This document shows positions 33,202-43,395 of a stretch of DNA of 64,000 nt, piece after piece. Under the pieces are notes generated by a model, which was not told the origin of the DNA, did not search any database, and worked only from the letters and a program-made list of their open reading frames with translations. Each line of letters begins with the position of its first letter. Within the stretch, counting starts at the first letter, position 1. The stretch is from Galdieria sulphuraria (lineage: Eukaryota; Rhodophyta; Bangiophyceae; Galdieriales; Galdieriaceae). The position numbers and the translations under genes were made by a program. The DNA lies in NCBI RefSeq assembly GCF_000341285.1, contig NW_005178455.1, forward strand, positions 79,274-143,273, given 5' to 3'.

Positions 33202-34107
33202 TTATTCATTTCTGTGGGTTTTGTTTGTCTTGTACTGTTGATGATGATGGGAAGGAGTTTGTAGACAATGTTGCCATTGCGATACGATAGTAGGATGACC
33301 ATACCAAAGTCCTCCAGGAGAACGAGGAGAATGCCATACTCCATCCAATACGATATTCCAAGCATCTTTTAAAGTGGCACATGGAACCGGAATAATTCCA
33401 TCTCCTTCACACAAGTGAGTTCCTAAAGTCATTTGATAAGAAATATAGGCAGTCCATTCTTGTGGTTTCCACCATTGGGGGTTTTTACAACCCGTTCCAG
33501 CCACACAGACATATTGAATATGGGAGTGAAAGGCATCAGGAAATTGTTGGTTGACATAGTCTAAATTAGTTTTGGTTAAAGTTTGTTTGCTTCTATGCGG
33601 TGTACCTAAACAAACCAGAGTGGATACCCACTTTTGACAATCATATTGTACTCCGCAATAAACACCACTGCCTAACCATATTCTGCATATCCAACCTGCC
33701 GCAGAGTGTGCAACCAAGTGGACTTTATCTGTTTCACAATCTTTCAATACTTGTTGCACGGTCATACTAAGTTTCTCCAATATAGGTGTAACAGGGCGAC
33801 CTCCGATGGTAGGTATCCAGTGGTGCCACTGAATAGGTGCAATAAAGCACTTCCATCCAAAATATTCGAGTGACACTTTCAAACCCGTATACTCTTTAGC
33901 ATCGGCTCCGTAACCGGGCACGATAATCACAGGTGTGATGAGATGGTGCTTTTTAGTATGTTGACTATTGCTGAAACAACAACAGCGATATTTTATACCG
34001 CATTTTCTATTCACTTTATGAAAAAAGGAAGAAGAATAACCATTCCTTCCAAAGGTTATGATCCATCCCAACCTATTCTTCTTCTTATCATCACAACCAT
34101 CCATCAT
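33202..34107 (-). CDS. Alpha/beta-hydrolase, lipase-like
   Basis: Single exon, 301 residues. The strand-turn TPVIIVPGYGADAKEY gives the oxyanion-hole region and VHLVAHSAAGW is the nucleophile elbow (Gly replaced by Ala-His before Ser). Asp in CEGDGIIPVP and a His in the C-terminal segment complete the likely triad. The same organisation is found in plant plastid lipase/thioesterase-like proteins. The N-terminal 55 residues are basic and Cys-rich, possibly a targeting peptide. The substrate is unknown. Confidence 0.8.
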   Translation of the reverse strand: MMDGCDDKKKNRLGWIITFGRNGYSSSFFHKVNRKCGIKYRCCCFSNSQHTKKHHLITPVIIVPGYGADAKEYTGLKVSLEYFGWKCFIAPIQWHHWIPTIGGRPVTPILEKLSMTVQQVLKDCETDKVHLVAHSAAGWICRIWLGSGVYCGVQYDCQKWVSTLVCLGTPHRSKQTLTKTNLDYVNQQFPDAFHSHIQYVCVAGTGCKNPQWWKPQEWTAYISYQMTLGTHLCEGDGIIPVPCATLKDAWNIVLDGVWHSPRSPGGLWYGHPTIVSQWQHCLQTPSHHHQQYKTNKTHRNE

Positions 34108-34122
34108 TCAACCTTTTCTCCT

Positions 34123-34123
34123 C

Positions 34124-34155
<32 letters not shown>
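34123..34155. repeat. (CA)n(GA)n microsatellite
   Basis: A run of CA followed directly by GA dinucleotides, upstream of the hydrolase gene. Confidence 0.9.
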
Positions 34156-34212
34156 AAAAAAATGGATGATAGAAAAAGTTTTCTGCTGCTGCTGATGATG
34201 GTCATCATCATC

Positions 34213-34717
34213 TCATAAAGGTTGGAGTCCAAAACAAACTGTACAAAACAACATATTTGTATCCTTTTCTTCATTATACACAAGTCTCAATCCACAGCGT
34301 TGACAACAAGACATGCGAGGTGGAGAAAAACTTTTCAACATAAAACATATACTGCACTGTACCATGGTCGCTTCCAAAGGAAATATCAATCGTTGACCAC
34401 ATCCTTCACAATCATAGAGCAACTGATAATAACAAGATTCTATATCCATCAGAACATATATATAAATATATAGACGCCATTTTTTTAATCATCTCCTTAC
34501 CTATAGGACGCGTCCATAACAATGCGAGACACAATGGACACTGTATGAGTGCAAAAGAGATACGAAAACGAAGCAAACTACCACAACAAGCACAAAATAC
34601 CCATTGACTTGTTTCACTGGATATCGATATGTGATAATGGAATCCGTTCTTTTTACTATGGTGTGTATCCCATACTTGTTTGGGTACGACGCAGTCTATG
34701 ATTTGTTGTTGTTTCAT
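34213..34717 (-). CDS. Protein with three LSD1-type zinc ribbons
   Basis: Exons 34717-34501 and 34439-34213 with a 61 bp intron give 147 residues. Three copies of a C-x2-C-G-x2-L-x-F/Y...C-x2-C module are seen: CACCGSLLRF...CPLC, CEGCGQRLIF...CSIC and CQRCGLRLVY...CTVC. This is close to the zinc finger of plant LSD1/LOL proteins, which regulate cell death and light responses, but the copies lack the usual YP.GA. The intron falls between the first and second ribbon. No other domain is visible. An upstream exon is possible because the frame remains open past the ATG. Confidence 0.75.
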
Positions 34718-34840
34718 GGTATGTTCAAGTAATTGGTTGTTTTCATTCCCTGTTGAATACCACGTCAACAACCACCCTATACTCTCCTCAATAATAAATA
34801 GGATCAAGGGAGATCCAAGTCCAATCTCCCTGAATCCTCT

Positions 34841-34844
34841 CCTC

Positions 34845-34879
<35 letters not shown>
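34841..34879. repeat. (CT)n(TTTC)n microsatellite
   Basis: CT dinucleotides run into TTTC tetranucleotides in the gap between the zinc-ribbon gene and chlorophyll synthase. Confidence 0.9.
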
Positions 34880-34880
<1 letters not shown>

Positions 34881-34918
34881 CTTATTCTATCATAAAATGT
34901 TTGGATATCTTTATTTCA

Positions 34919-36118
34919 TTACAATATTCCGTGATGATTGCCAATAGCTAGTGCCGTGAGTAAAATACCTACTACTAAAAAAGGTTGTGCCGAAGCCTGA
35001 TATTGGACATCATATTTTAAAGGATCCTTTAAGAATAACCGAAACTGAAAATAGACTTGTGGCAAGATACAAGCCACTACTCCACAAGCATATGGTGTTT
35101 CGTGAATGGAAAATAAAACAGCGGCAATCAACGCTTGAAAAGTATCGATCAAGAAAACCGATATCCACTTGGCACCTTCAATACCAAACTCCACAGGAAT
35201 GGAACGAAGGCCAAGTTTCCTATCACCTTCCACACTCTTAAAGTCATTCACCACAGCTATACCTAAACCTGCTAAGGAATACAACAAGGTCAACAACATC
35301 ACTTTGTAGTCCAACGTTCCAAACAATGACTGTCCTGCCCACCAAGGAAGCGAAATATATGAAGCACCCAAGGCATAGTTACCAATCCAACCACTTCTTT
35401 TCAACTTGAGTGGAGGTGCAGAATAAATGTACGCCAAAAAACAACCCAATAGTGCCACAAAAAACAACGTTGGTGACTCGTGCTCCTGTAACTTGTCAAG
35501 TGAAAAAGCTAGTCCTAAACCCCCACTCAAAAGAATAATAATCTGTGCTTTCACAGCTTGTTCCGATATAGCACCGGATGGAATAGGTCTATAGGGCTCA
35601 TTAATGGCATCGATATCCTTATCATAATAATCATTCAGGGTCTGTGTATATCCAGTCAATAACGGTCCTGATAATAACATACACAAAGCAGCTTTCGAAA
35701 TATTGTCCAAGTTCCATTCAAAATTGCCTGACGCCGCTGCACCACAAATAACTCCCCAAATAAGTGGGATCCAGGTAACCGGCTTCATCAACTGAAGGTG
35801 AATCCTCCACTTGGGAATATTATCTTCCGAAGAGGCACCCTTCATACCAAGTAATTGTCTAAAACTCAACTGGGTAGCTGCATTCTTATTCTGTTCTTCG
35901 GTTTCCTTGTCTGGTGACTCTTTCAAGGAGCATACCAATGGACTCGATCTTCTCGTTGAAACCCATAGAGTTCTTTTGGACTTGAACAATGAAGTATAAG
36001 AACACTTTTGAACATATTTCCATCGGCACTGAGTACAAAAATTTGGACAACGCAGTAATGTAGGAAATATAAACAACCGACAAGGCTGTTGATGTTGCAT
36101 CGTTGAACAAATGTCCAA
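34919..36118 (-). CDS. CHLG: Chlorophyll synthase
   Basis: Single exon, 399 residues. UbiA-type prenyltransferase that attaches phytyl or geranylgeranyl to chlorophyllide a in the thylakoid membrane. The first Asp-rich motif, LNDYYDKDIDAINEPYRPIP, and the second, NDFKSVEGDRKLGLRSIPVE, are specific for the chlorophyll/bacteriochlorophyll synthase branch. About eight hydrophobic segments follow the family layout. The first 85 residues are basic and Ser-rich, as in a plastid transit peptide. Homogentisate prenyltransferase was considered but lacks the INEPYRPIPSG motif. Confidence 0.96.
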   Translation of the reverse strand: MDICSTMQHQQPCRLFIFPTLLRCPNFCTQCRWKYVQKCSYTSLFKSKRTLWVSTRRSSPLVCSLKESPDKETEEQNKNAATQLSFRQLLGMKGASSEDNIPKWRIHLQLMKPVTWIPLIWGVICGAAASGNFEWNLDNISKAALCMLLSGPLLTGYTQTLNDYYDKDIDAINEPYRPIPSGAISEQAVKAQIIILLSGGLGLAFSLDKLQEHESPTLFFVALLGCFLAYIYSAPPLKLKRSGWIGNYALGASYISLPWWAGQSLFGTLDYKVMLLTLLYSLAGLGIAVVNDFKSVEGDRKLGLRSIPVEFGIEGAKWISVFLIDTFQALIAAVLFSIHETPYACGVVACILPQVYFQFRLFLKDPLKYDVQYQASAQPFLVVGILLTALAIGNHHGIL

Positions 36119-36239
36119 AACAAGCTAATCCTTTTGCAAAATAATTCAAAATAATTCATTCTTCTAAAAGCCAAAACTATTCACAGTTAAGCATAAAATG
36201 GTCAACCATAGGAAAACTTTTTCCAATCTCAAAATACTA

Positions 36240-37502
36240 CTAGACTATTTCTTCCCTAGAATCAATATCTTTCTTACAAAGAGGACAAGATTTGTCCAGA
36301 GCTAACCATTCGTCAATACATTTCTTATGATAATGATGCTAAGGTATCATTTAACAAAGAGAAAAGAAAGAAAATATAAAAACAAAACATACCTTGCAAG
36401 GTAAGTGACGAATCATATCGCCATCAATATAGTCAGTGAGACAAATAACACAACTGGTATCTTCTTCTCTTTCAAAGGAACCATGCACATAGCTAGAACA
36501 TGGAAGATTGTTGATCTGTTCAGCAGTGGCTGCCCTACCACGTCTACGTTGTGTACTTTCAGCATAGGGAAGAAGTAAACGAATAAATAATGGCAAACAG
36601 CACATGATCAAACAGAAACATGCCAACGGAAGACCAAGTAAAGCATAATATATAACTATTAAAGCCAACACAAGTCTATACAAGTGGGGGGCGGTTTTGT
36701 TCTGTTCAAGATCAGCAACGAGTTAATTTTGAAACTAGAGAATTACCTTACACATGTTTCACACTCCGATAACCAAATAGATCCAACAATAAACCATACC
36801 AAGTAAAAGGCATTCAACAGACGCAACCAACGGGACACTAACTCATTGTGATACATGGACTCGAAAATGGTATTTCCACTTTCCTCGAGACTTTCCGTCT
36901 CTTCAATTTCAGAAGATCCACTAGGAAACCCACGATAAATATTTTCCGCACGAAAAAATACTCCAGAAGAAGAGCCTGTTTCGTGTCTTGTTCCCTCTTC
37001 TTGAGAAAGACTTTCCAAAGAAGCAAAAACCCTAGAGTAACGAGAACCCACCAGATTCAAGACAAGGGAAAACAACTGTATAAATATTAAAACACATATC
37101 CAAAAGTGTAAAGGGCGGTCACAGCTCTTGTTCCAACTGAATATCAGGACCAACAATTCAGCTGTTAGCTCGCTCGTAACCAATAAAACTGTAAGAAGCC
37201 TCCCAGCTGGTAACAAGTCTCGTTGAAAACGATCTACTACGTTGTTTCGAACCCGAGTACTTTCCTGACGGAGTAGTCTTACTGCTTGACTACTCGAACG
37301 TCGGTGGTGGTGGGCCCTGGAAGCATTCCTCAACAAACTCTCTGAAGTTATTCTGTTACCATCCACAGAGGTTCCAGCAACTTCCAACCCTTGCCGCCTC
37401 ATATCCAACGACGCTTTAAAATGCACATGAAAAACGCTTCTTTTGAAAGTAGAGAAACAACATACCTCTTCCTAACAATGGTGAGGCTGGCGAAGTGGAC
37501 AT
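36240..37502 (-). CDS. Membrane RING-H2 E3 ubiquitin ligase
   Basis: Four exons, 37502-37466, 37413-36752, 36701-36393 and 36338-36240, give 368 residues; introns are 50-54 bp. Four hydrophobic segments lie near residues 75-95, 105-125, 205-225 and 240-265. The RING-H2 begins with CVICLTDYIDGDMIRHLPC and its remainder, HHYHKKCIDEWL...CPLC, comes from the last exon, so splicing is needed to complete it. All eight zinc ligands (C3H2C3) are present. Layout resembles plant membrane RING proteins with several N-terminal helices. Ubiquitination target unknown. Confidence 0.9.
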
Positions 37503-38012
37503 CGATTATTCAAAAGAAATTGTCGATGAGATGTAGTGCTGTCAAGGTTATTACACTACTATAAAAAGAGAATTGTCTTGTCCGACAAAGAGGGGAACGC
37601 ATAGCTTCAAAAATGGAAACTTGTGATAGAAGAAAACTTTCTTCGAAGTGAAATTTGAGTCAGTCAAGTCCCTTTTAAAATTTTGTGAATAGACGCGAGA
37701 GTGAAATAGCACATAGTCAAGCTAGTGCTTTGTGTATTGTTCAAGTTGATTACCAACAAGACTGCATCTCTCTGAAACTAGTCTATTGTTTGCAAGTGTA
37801 GGGAGAACATTAGTGAACTTAGTTCATGATATGTAGCTTTCGTTGAATTTGTAACTGTAGTTACAAGGCTTTCAGATTTGCCAAAGTATTTTGATTTTTT
37901 CAAAAAAGGTTTCATAGTATAACTAATATATGTTTGTAACTTCTCTAAATGGATCTCCAAAATGGCGCGCAACAGAAAGAGAAAAAAGACTTCCTAATGA
38001 TGATTCCCATTT
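37503..38012. other. Divergent intergenic region
   Basis: 510 bp between the RING gene and QueA on opposite strands. I see no gene, RNA or repeat; both promoters must lie here. Confidence 0.5.
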
Positions 38013-39572
38013 ATGATTCCCCGGCTCATTAAGCGCAGTTCTCGAAAGATTCTCACAAGTTGGTCTAGTTATGAGAAAACGGTAATTGAGAACGCTGCAC
38101 GCTGCATAACAACCAGTGAATACGGTCACATAGTTGATAAGCAAACGAATAGGTATTATTGAGTCTTACTTATCCATAAGTCCACTTACTGTTCAGTAGA
38201 ACTTTTGATATCACTCCTAGCGACTACGATTATCAGCTGCCTGAAGATAGAATAGCGCTTTCTCCCACAACACCCAGAGATGCTTCCAAATTGCTGGTAG
38301 CTGTTTGTGGTTCAGGAACTGTGATAGCTGACAGTACTTTTAGAAACTTGGATAAGTTTTTGCCAGACAACGCTGTCCTAATAAGTAATGATTCCAAAGT
38401 GATAGCTGCTAGGCTGTTCATGAGAAAGGTAGAAACAGGAGGATTGGTTGAAGTGTTATGTTTGGACCCGATAACCAAAACCACTTTGGAGTCGTTGGAG
38501 GCTGTCAACAGCTGTGAGTGGTTATGTTTCGTGAGGGGGAAAAACGTGAAGCCAGGCACACAATTATTTCTTGACGATATGGAAAGTCCTTTGAAAGCAG
38601 AGATTCAGGAAAAATACGAAAGAGAAGCTTTGATTCGATTTACTTGGAATTCCGGTAGAGAATACAAATTTCGCGATATTTTAGAAAAACACGGTATCAT
38701 TCCGCTACCACCGTATATGAAGAGAAATGTCACGAAAGACGATCGAACATCGTATCAAACAGTATATGCAACAAATGAAGGAAGTGTCGCGGCTCCCACT
38801 GCAGGACTGCATTTTACACCACAACTTCTTTCCAAGCTTGAGCAAAAAAATGTATCACTGGTCCGTGTAACATTGCACGTAGGTGCAGGAACCTTTTCTC
38901 CTATTGTCACCGAGTCTGTATCGAAACACGATATGCACGACGAACGGTTCCACGTGACTTTGACAGCTTTGAAACAACTAAAAGAAAACTGTCAACAAAG
39001 TAGACCATTTGTTGCAGTTGGTACAACTAGTGTGCGTACTTTGGAGACGCTTTATTGGATAGGTTATCAATTAATAACTAGCGAGGACTTTAGATCGCGT
39101 CAGTGTCCCACTGAAGATCTGTCATTAAGTCAATGGTTTCCATATGAAAGGGAGTCATCGCTAATGCAAACGAATACTTCAGCGTGCAACAGTCATCTTC
39201 CGACGAGAATGGAAATTCTGGATGCTCTTATCAGTTGGTTAGAAGAGAGAGCATGTGACTCTATTATGGGTAGAACAAAACTTATTATCGTCCCCAATTA
39301 TCCTTTCTTTATGTAAGAAAAGCTTTGATTTTTACGTGAAAAGAGAACCAATGTATCATTTTTATAGGGTCGATGCAATGATAACCAACTTCCATCAACC
39401 TCGTTCAACGTTACTAATGTTGGTAGCGGCGTTTTTGGGTGACAGATCTGCATTATTTCATGTTTATCGTCATGCACTGGAGCACGATTATCGTTTTCTA
39501 AGTTATGGAGATGGATCCTTACTTGCATCTCCTGTATTCTTTGCAAACAACAATATCGACATCGATAAATGA
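38013..39572 (+). CDS. QUEA: S-adenosylmethionine:tRNA ribosyltransferase-isomerase (QueA), organelle-targeted
   Basis: Makes epoxyqueuosine in tRNA from S-adenosylmethionine and preQ1. Exons 38013-38152, 38197-39312 and 39368-39572 give 486 residues, with introns of 44 and 55 bp. QueA landmarks are [72 protein letters not shown]-like [12 protein letters not shown], and finally [21 protein letters not shown]. The protein is some 130 residues longer than bacterial QueA: about 60 N-terminal residues rich in Arg, Ser and Thr suggest an organellar peptide, and a 50-residue insertion follows TTSVRTLE. A eukaryotic nuclear QueA is unusual, because most eukaryotes only salvage queuine; a plastid or bacterial origin is inferred. 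Confidence 0.94.
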
Positions 39573-39645
39573 GAAACTACAAAAATAAATAAATGTAACA
39601 AATAACGAAACTTGCTTCTACAGAAAAACTTTCTCTATACAAGTA

Positions 39646-41193
39646 TTATCCCCAGAACCAAATATCCTGCACATATCGTTTCTCATCTGATAACTCTTTC
39701 ATAAAGTTTTTGGCGTCTTCCCTATTACCGAAAATTTGTTCATTCATAATATCTATCAATGATTCCTGAACCCCTTTTGCCATATTGGCACCATCTCCAC
39801 ACACGTAAATGCAAGATGAAGGATGACTGAACATCAAATTGCTCACTTGCTCGGCATGTTTTTTCAAAAGATCTTGTACATACTTCTCATTGCCATTTTC
39901 CCTAGAATAACAAACAAATAGCTTTGAATCCGGCAAGGACGACAAGTCGCTTTCCATTTCATCCAAATACTCTTGAAATTCTCCGAGGATTCGGCAACCA
40001 AAAAACAAATAAACTGGTGCAATTAAAGTTCGCTTGACTGGTTCCTCTTGAGTTGCTACACGACTATCCTCTGAAGACAACCAGTTCTTGTAATCTCTTC
40101 GTCGTTGTTCAATGAATCCTCGAAAAGGTGCTACTCCTGTTCCAGCACATATCATCAGATAGGGTATTTGCAAATTATCAGGAGGATGAAAATATAAACT
40201 AGGGCGATGAAACATGGTCACCCGCAAATCATGTGTAGACCATTTCTCCAGTTGACTACATATCCTATCAAACACTCCAGTGGCGTGACCTCTCCTCATC
40301 CATTTCTTCCCTTCAAATATGGGATAGTGGACCAACGAAAAGACAAAATCAATCTTTCTGCCACAAGGTTCATAACATGATGAAGCTGAATAATATCGGG
40401 GTGCTAAAAATGGCAAACAATCTAGTACTCTCTGCAATGGAGGTTGACATGAAGGAAATGTCACTAGAATGTTCAATAATGATACTCTACCACGTATAAA
40501 AAGTGAACGATATGTATCCCTACCAACATCCGAACTCAACAAAACAAGTGCACGTTTTTCACGATCATTCTCACAAAATTCACTGAGCAGCAATAGAAAG
40601 CTTTTCTTTGGAGGAGAGTAAAGATCAAACTGTTTTCGTAGAGCAGAACGCACTTCTAGCGTAACCGGTGGAACTGATTTGGTGTCCTCCACGTACCAAG
40701 TATCGTTAATTTTAAGCCTTTCAAGTAAACTTGACACAAGTCGACTGTCATTCTCAACAAAGAAACCGAATGCATCTCCAGGTGAATAGTGAACTGGGGA
40801 TTCAGGTTCGACCTCAAAGTGCCAAACTGGCTTTGGCGAATTCGTTAAGCTTAACAGCTTTGCTCTGGAAATTTTCGCATCAAGGAGCTGCTCACGAGAA
40901 ACACAAAGAAAAGTGTCTCTTTTACTCGAGCTCTCATTTACTTCTTCCTTCGAAATCAGCCGGTATCTTTCAAGAGGAAGTGTAGGCAACTTTGAAGGAG
41001 AAGCGTTGAGGTCCAATGTCGAATCTATAACAGACCAAACGTACTTTGAAAGACTTCCTGAGTTACATTTCCAATAGTCTACGATAGAGTCCTGTTCAAA
41101 AACGTTATCATAAATGTCAAGCGACTCAAAGAGAGACAACAACTCTGTTTCGTCCGGCATGACATCCACAAAGCTATCCCCACCGATGATCAT
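39646..41193 (-). CDS. Methionine-synthase-reductase-like flavoprotein lacking the FMN domain
   Basis: Single exon, 515 residues. It has the FAD and NADPH half of the diflavin reductase family: FAD motif LAPRYYSASS, nucleotide motif CAGTGVAPFRGFIEQRR, CYSRENG and a C-terminal EKRYVQDIWFW, where the aromatic residue stacks on FAD. The ending resembles MTRR more than cytochrome P450 reductase. The N-terminal flavodoxin domain of about 170 residues is absent, and no minus-strand flavodoxin frame lies upstream. It may pair with a separate flavodoxin to reactivate B12-dependent methionine synthase. Related single-domain forms (FNR, NADPH-sulfite reductase) are less similar. Confidence 0.82.
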   Translation of the reverse strand: MIIGGDSFVDVMPDETELLSLFESLDIYDNVFEQDSIVDYWKCNSGSLSKYVWSVIDSTLDLNASPSKLPTLPLERYRLISKEEVNESSSKRDTFLCVSREQLLDAKISRAKLLSLTNSPKPVWHFEVEPESPVHYSPGDAFGFFVENDSRLVSSLLERLKINDTWYVEDTKSVPPVTLEVRSALRKQFDLYSPPKKSFLLLLSEFCENDREKRALVLLSSDVGRDTYRSLFIRGRVSLLNILVTFPSCQPPLQRVLDCLPFLAPRYYSASSCYEPCGRKIDFVFSLVHYPIFEGKKWMRRGHATGVFDRICSQLEKWSTHDLRVTMFHRPSLYFHPPDNLQIPYLMICAGTGVAPFRGFIEQRRRDYKNWLSSEDSRVATQEEPVKRTLIAPVYLFFGCRILGEFQEYLDEMESDLSSLPDSKLFVCYSRENGNEKYVQDLLKKHAEQVSNLMFSHPSSCIYVCGDGANMAKGVQESLIDIMNEQIFGNREDAKNFMKELSDEKRYVQDIWFWG

Positions 41194-42440
41194 GAGAAAG
41201 TGCTGGCCGGTTGTTTCCTATATTTAAAGCGGTTGATATACCGAAAGCGCAACTATTTTTTGCCAAAGCATAGGAGCACATAAAAAAGAGGAAAAATATA
41301 ATTATTTTTGCCATATTAAAAAAAAGACATAAAAGGCAAAGTAAACTATTGGAAATTAAAAAACAATCATCTGTTTATTTTCTGTACTTCAACAGTTATA
41401 TGGATGATTTTTTAATCCACGTTTATCTAAATTAAACATGTCTAAAATAAACATACTTTGAGATCTTCTTTTAGGAAATTAAGAATCCTTGACGATTTCA
41501 CCTTTAAGATTAGATTGAGTTTCTATTTAATTTTAATACTCAGGAAATTAATTGAAACAACGAAAATTTCCTAGTTCAACAGAAGTTAAAAACTTGTCTC
41601 AAATATAAAAAAAATATTAGAATTTGATAAATTAATTTGTTAAACAATTTAACATTTGCGGTGATAATACAGTTGTGGTGGAGTCTGAGCTTCACTCTTA
41701 TTCTTGGTCTACAGTAAGAATAATATTGTGATTCTATCTAGATATTTCAACTGCTACCAAGTTTGTTGCAGGAAAGATACTCGACCCACTCGTCTACAAA
41801 TCACTTTATTAAAGCTTGATTATATATGAAATTTTTGAAGCTATAACTTGTTTCGACCAGTACAATGTTGTGTTAATGAATTTTAAGCAATTTCTTAGTT
41901 TCAGGGACTAATAATTTTTAAAAAGTATCACTTTTTCTGCCTCTTTGCAAAGATTCGCTCTTTTCTTGAAAAGCTTATAACGAAAACTTCTCTATGTATT
42001 TTGGGCTTCCACAGATTGTTACCTTCTAACAGTAGCTCAATGTATTCTTCTTTAGTTTTCAAACCAGAGGAACTGGATCCGCGTATAATTTTTTTCAAAT
42101 TTTTATCTAAATTATTCTACTTCCTATCCTTCTTTTTAACGAGCCTGTAGAATTGCACTTCGTTGAAGGATGAATCTCAAGATAGTTGCTACTTATTTTA
42201 GGTTTTCCGACAATTTATCTACTTTTGAATGGAATATATGTAGTAAAGCTAAAGTCGTTGTTCTGTTTTTCTATCTATAAAGCGTGCTGTACTATATGTT
42301 TGGCGTCCTTCAGCTTCGATTTCATCCACAACCCTATCCAAGAACAATACTGGGGTCTCATGGACCCCTTCTGGAATCCTCCATAAATGCAATTAAATTG
42401 AAAATGGGCGTGGGATGTTCCTACTGAATCGTTTCGTGAA
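41194..42440. other. AT-rich gene-free stretch
   Basis: The longest gap in the window (1.25 kb), visibly richer in A/T than its surroundings between about 41270 and 42130, with many AATTTA/TTTAAA words. No frame is coding, no terminal repeat or target-site duplication is seen, and no tRNA folds. It lies in the shared upstream region of the flavin reductase (minus) and the GST (plus). Confidence 0.5.
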
Positions 42441-43144
42441 ATGTCGCACGAGTACCAACTAACCTATTTTAATATTCGTGGGCTAGGAGAACCCATCCGT
42501 CTACTTTTTGAGGACAATGGTATAAACTATAAGGAAGAAAGGATTGAAGCTGGAGAGCAGTGGCAGAAACTGAAAGAAGAAGGTCAATCTTCTGGCAAGA
42601 TTCCTTTTGGTCAGATGCCAGTGTTGCAGGACGGACCCTTGTATTTAGCTCAAAGTGGGGCAATACTTCGTCATTTAGCGAGAAAACACAATCTTTATGG
42701 TGACACGGAGGAGGAGAAAGCGTTGGCGGATATGATGAACGATTTTGCCAACGACCTTCGTACGCCATATGTGCGAATGATCTACAACGACAGTTGGAAG
42801 GAGATGTTACCAGAGTATTTGGAAACCGCAAAAAAGCAGTTGGATGGGTTGGAAAAATATTTGAATCGCCGAGGGAAACCGTATGTGGTAGGTGACAAAC
42901 CTTGCTTTGCAGACTACAACTTGTTGGCGATGCTGGATTGTATGCATCGTTTAAAGGTAGGTGAATTTTTTTGAAAAATGAGAGAGAGAGAGAGGTGTTG
43001 ATGATGGGCTACTAGGATGAGCTTTTGGATTCATTTGAGTTGGTGAAAAAGTATTATTTGCGAATGAAACAACGTCCTAAAGTGGCAGCATATTTCCAAT
43101 CCAATAGAATTCCTGAGAAAGTAAACAATGTGCCTCGCGGATAG
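42441..43144 (+). CDS. Glutathione S-transferase
   Basis: Exons 42441-42956 and 43016-43144 with a 59 bp intron give 214 residues. The N-terminal thioredoxin-like domain starts YQLTYFNIRGLGEPIRLLF, with the catalytic Tyr, and includes GQMPVLQDG and LAQSGAILRHLAR for glutathione. The helical C-terminal domain ends with KQRPKVAAYFQS. It is closest to the Pi/Sigma type, and cytosolic as no targeting peptide is visible. The intron contains a short GA repeat. Confidence 0.93.
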
Positions 43145-43395
43145 AAATAAAAGGGAGTTTCTGTGTTTATAAGAAAAAAAATCCACAATCTCTTTCTCTC
43201 TTTTCCACACACATACATATAAATACATCTATATGCATATGTATTGTTCCTGTACATAATAAAGGGATTTCTCAAGGAGCGAGTTTCGACATAAAAAAAA
43301 AGGGATTACAATGGATGTGCTATCGTCTTTCTCATGGTACATAAGCAACAGTTTTTGTAAAACGATAAGCTCATGTAGGGCAAATCTGCTATGAT

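Noticed and set aside
34913-36118. Homogentisate phytyltransferase as identity of the prenyltransferase
   Set aside because: The motifs INEPYRPIPSG and EGDRKLGLRSIPVE belong to chlorophyll synthase.
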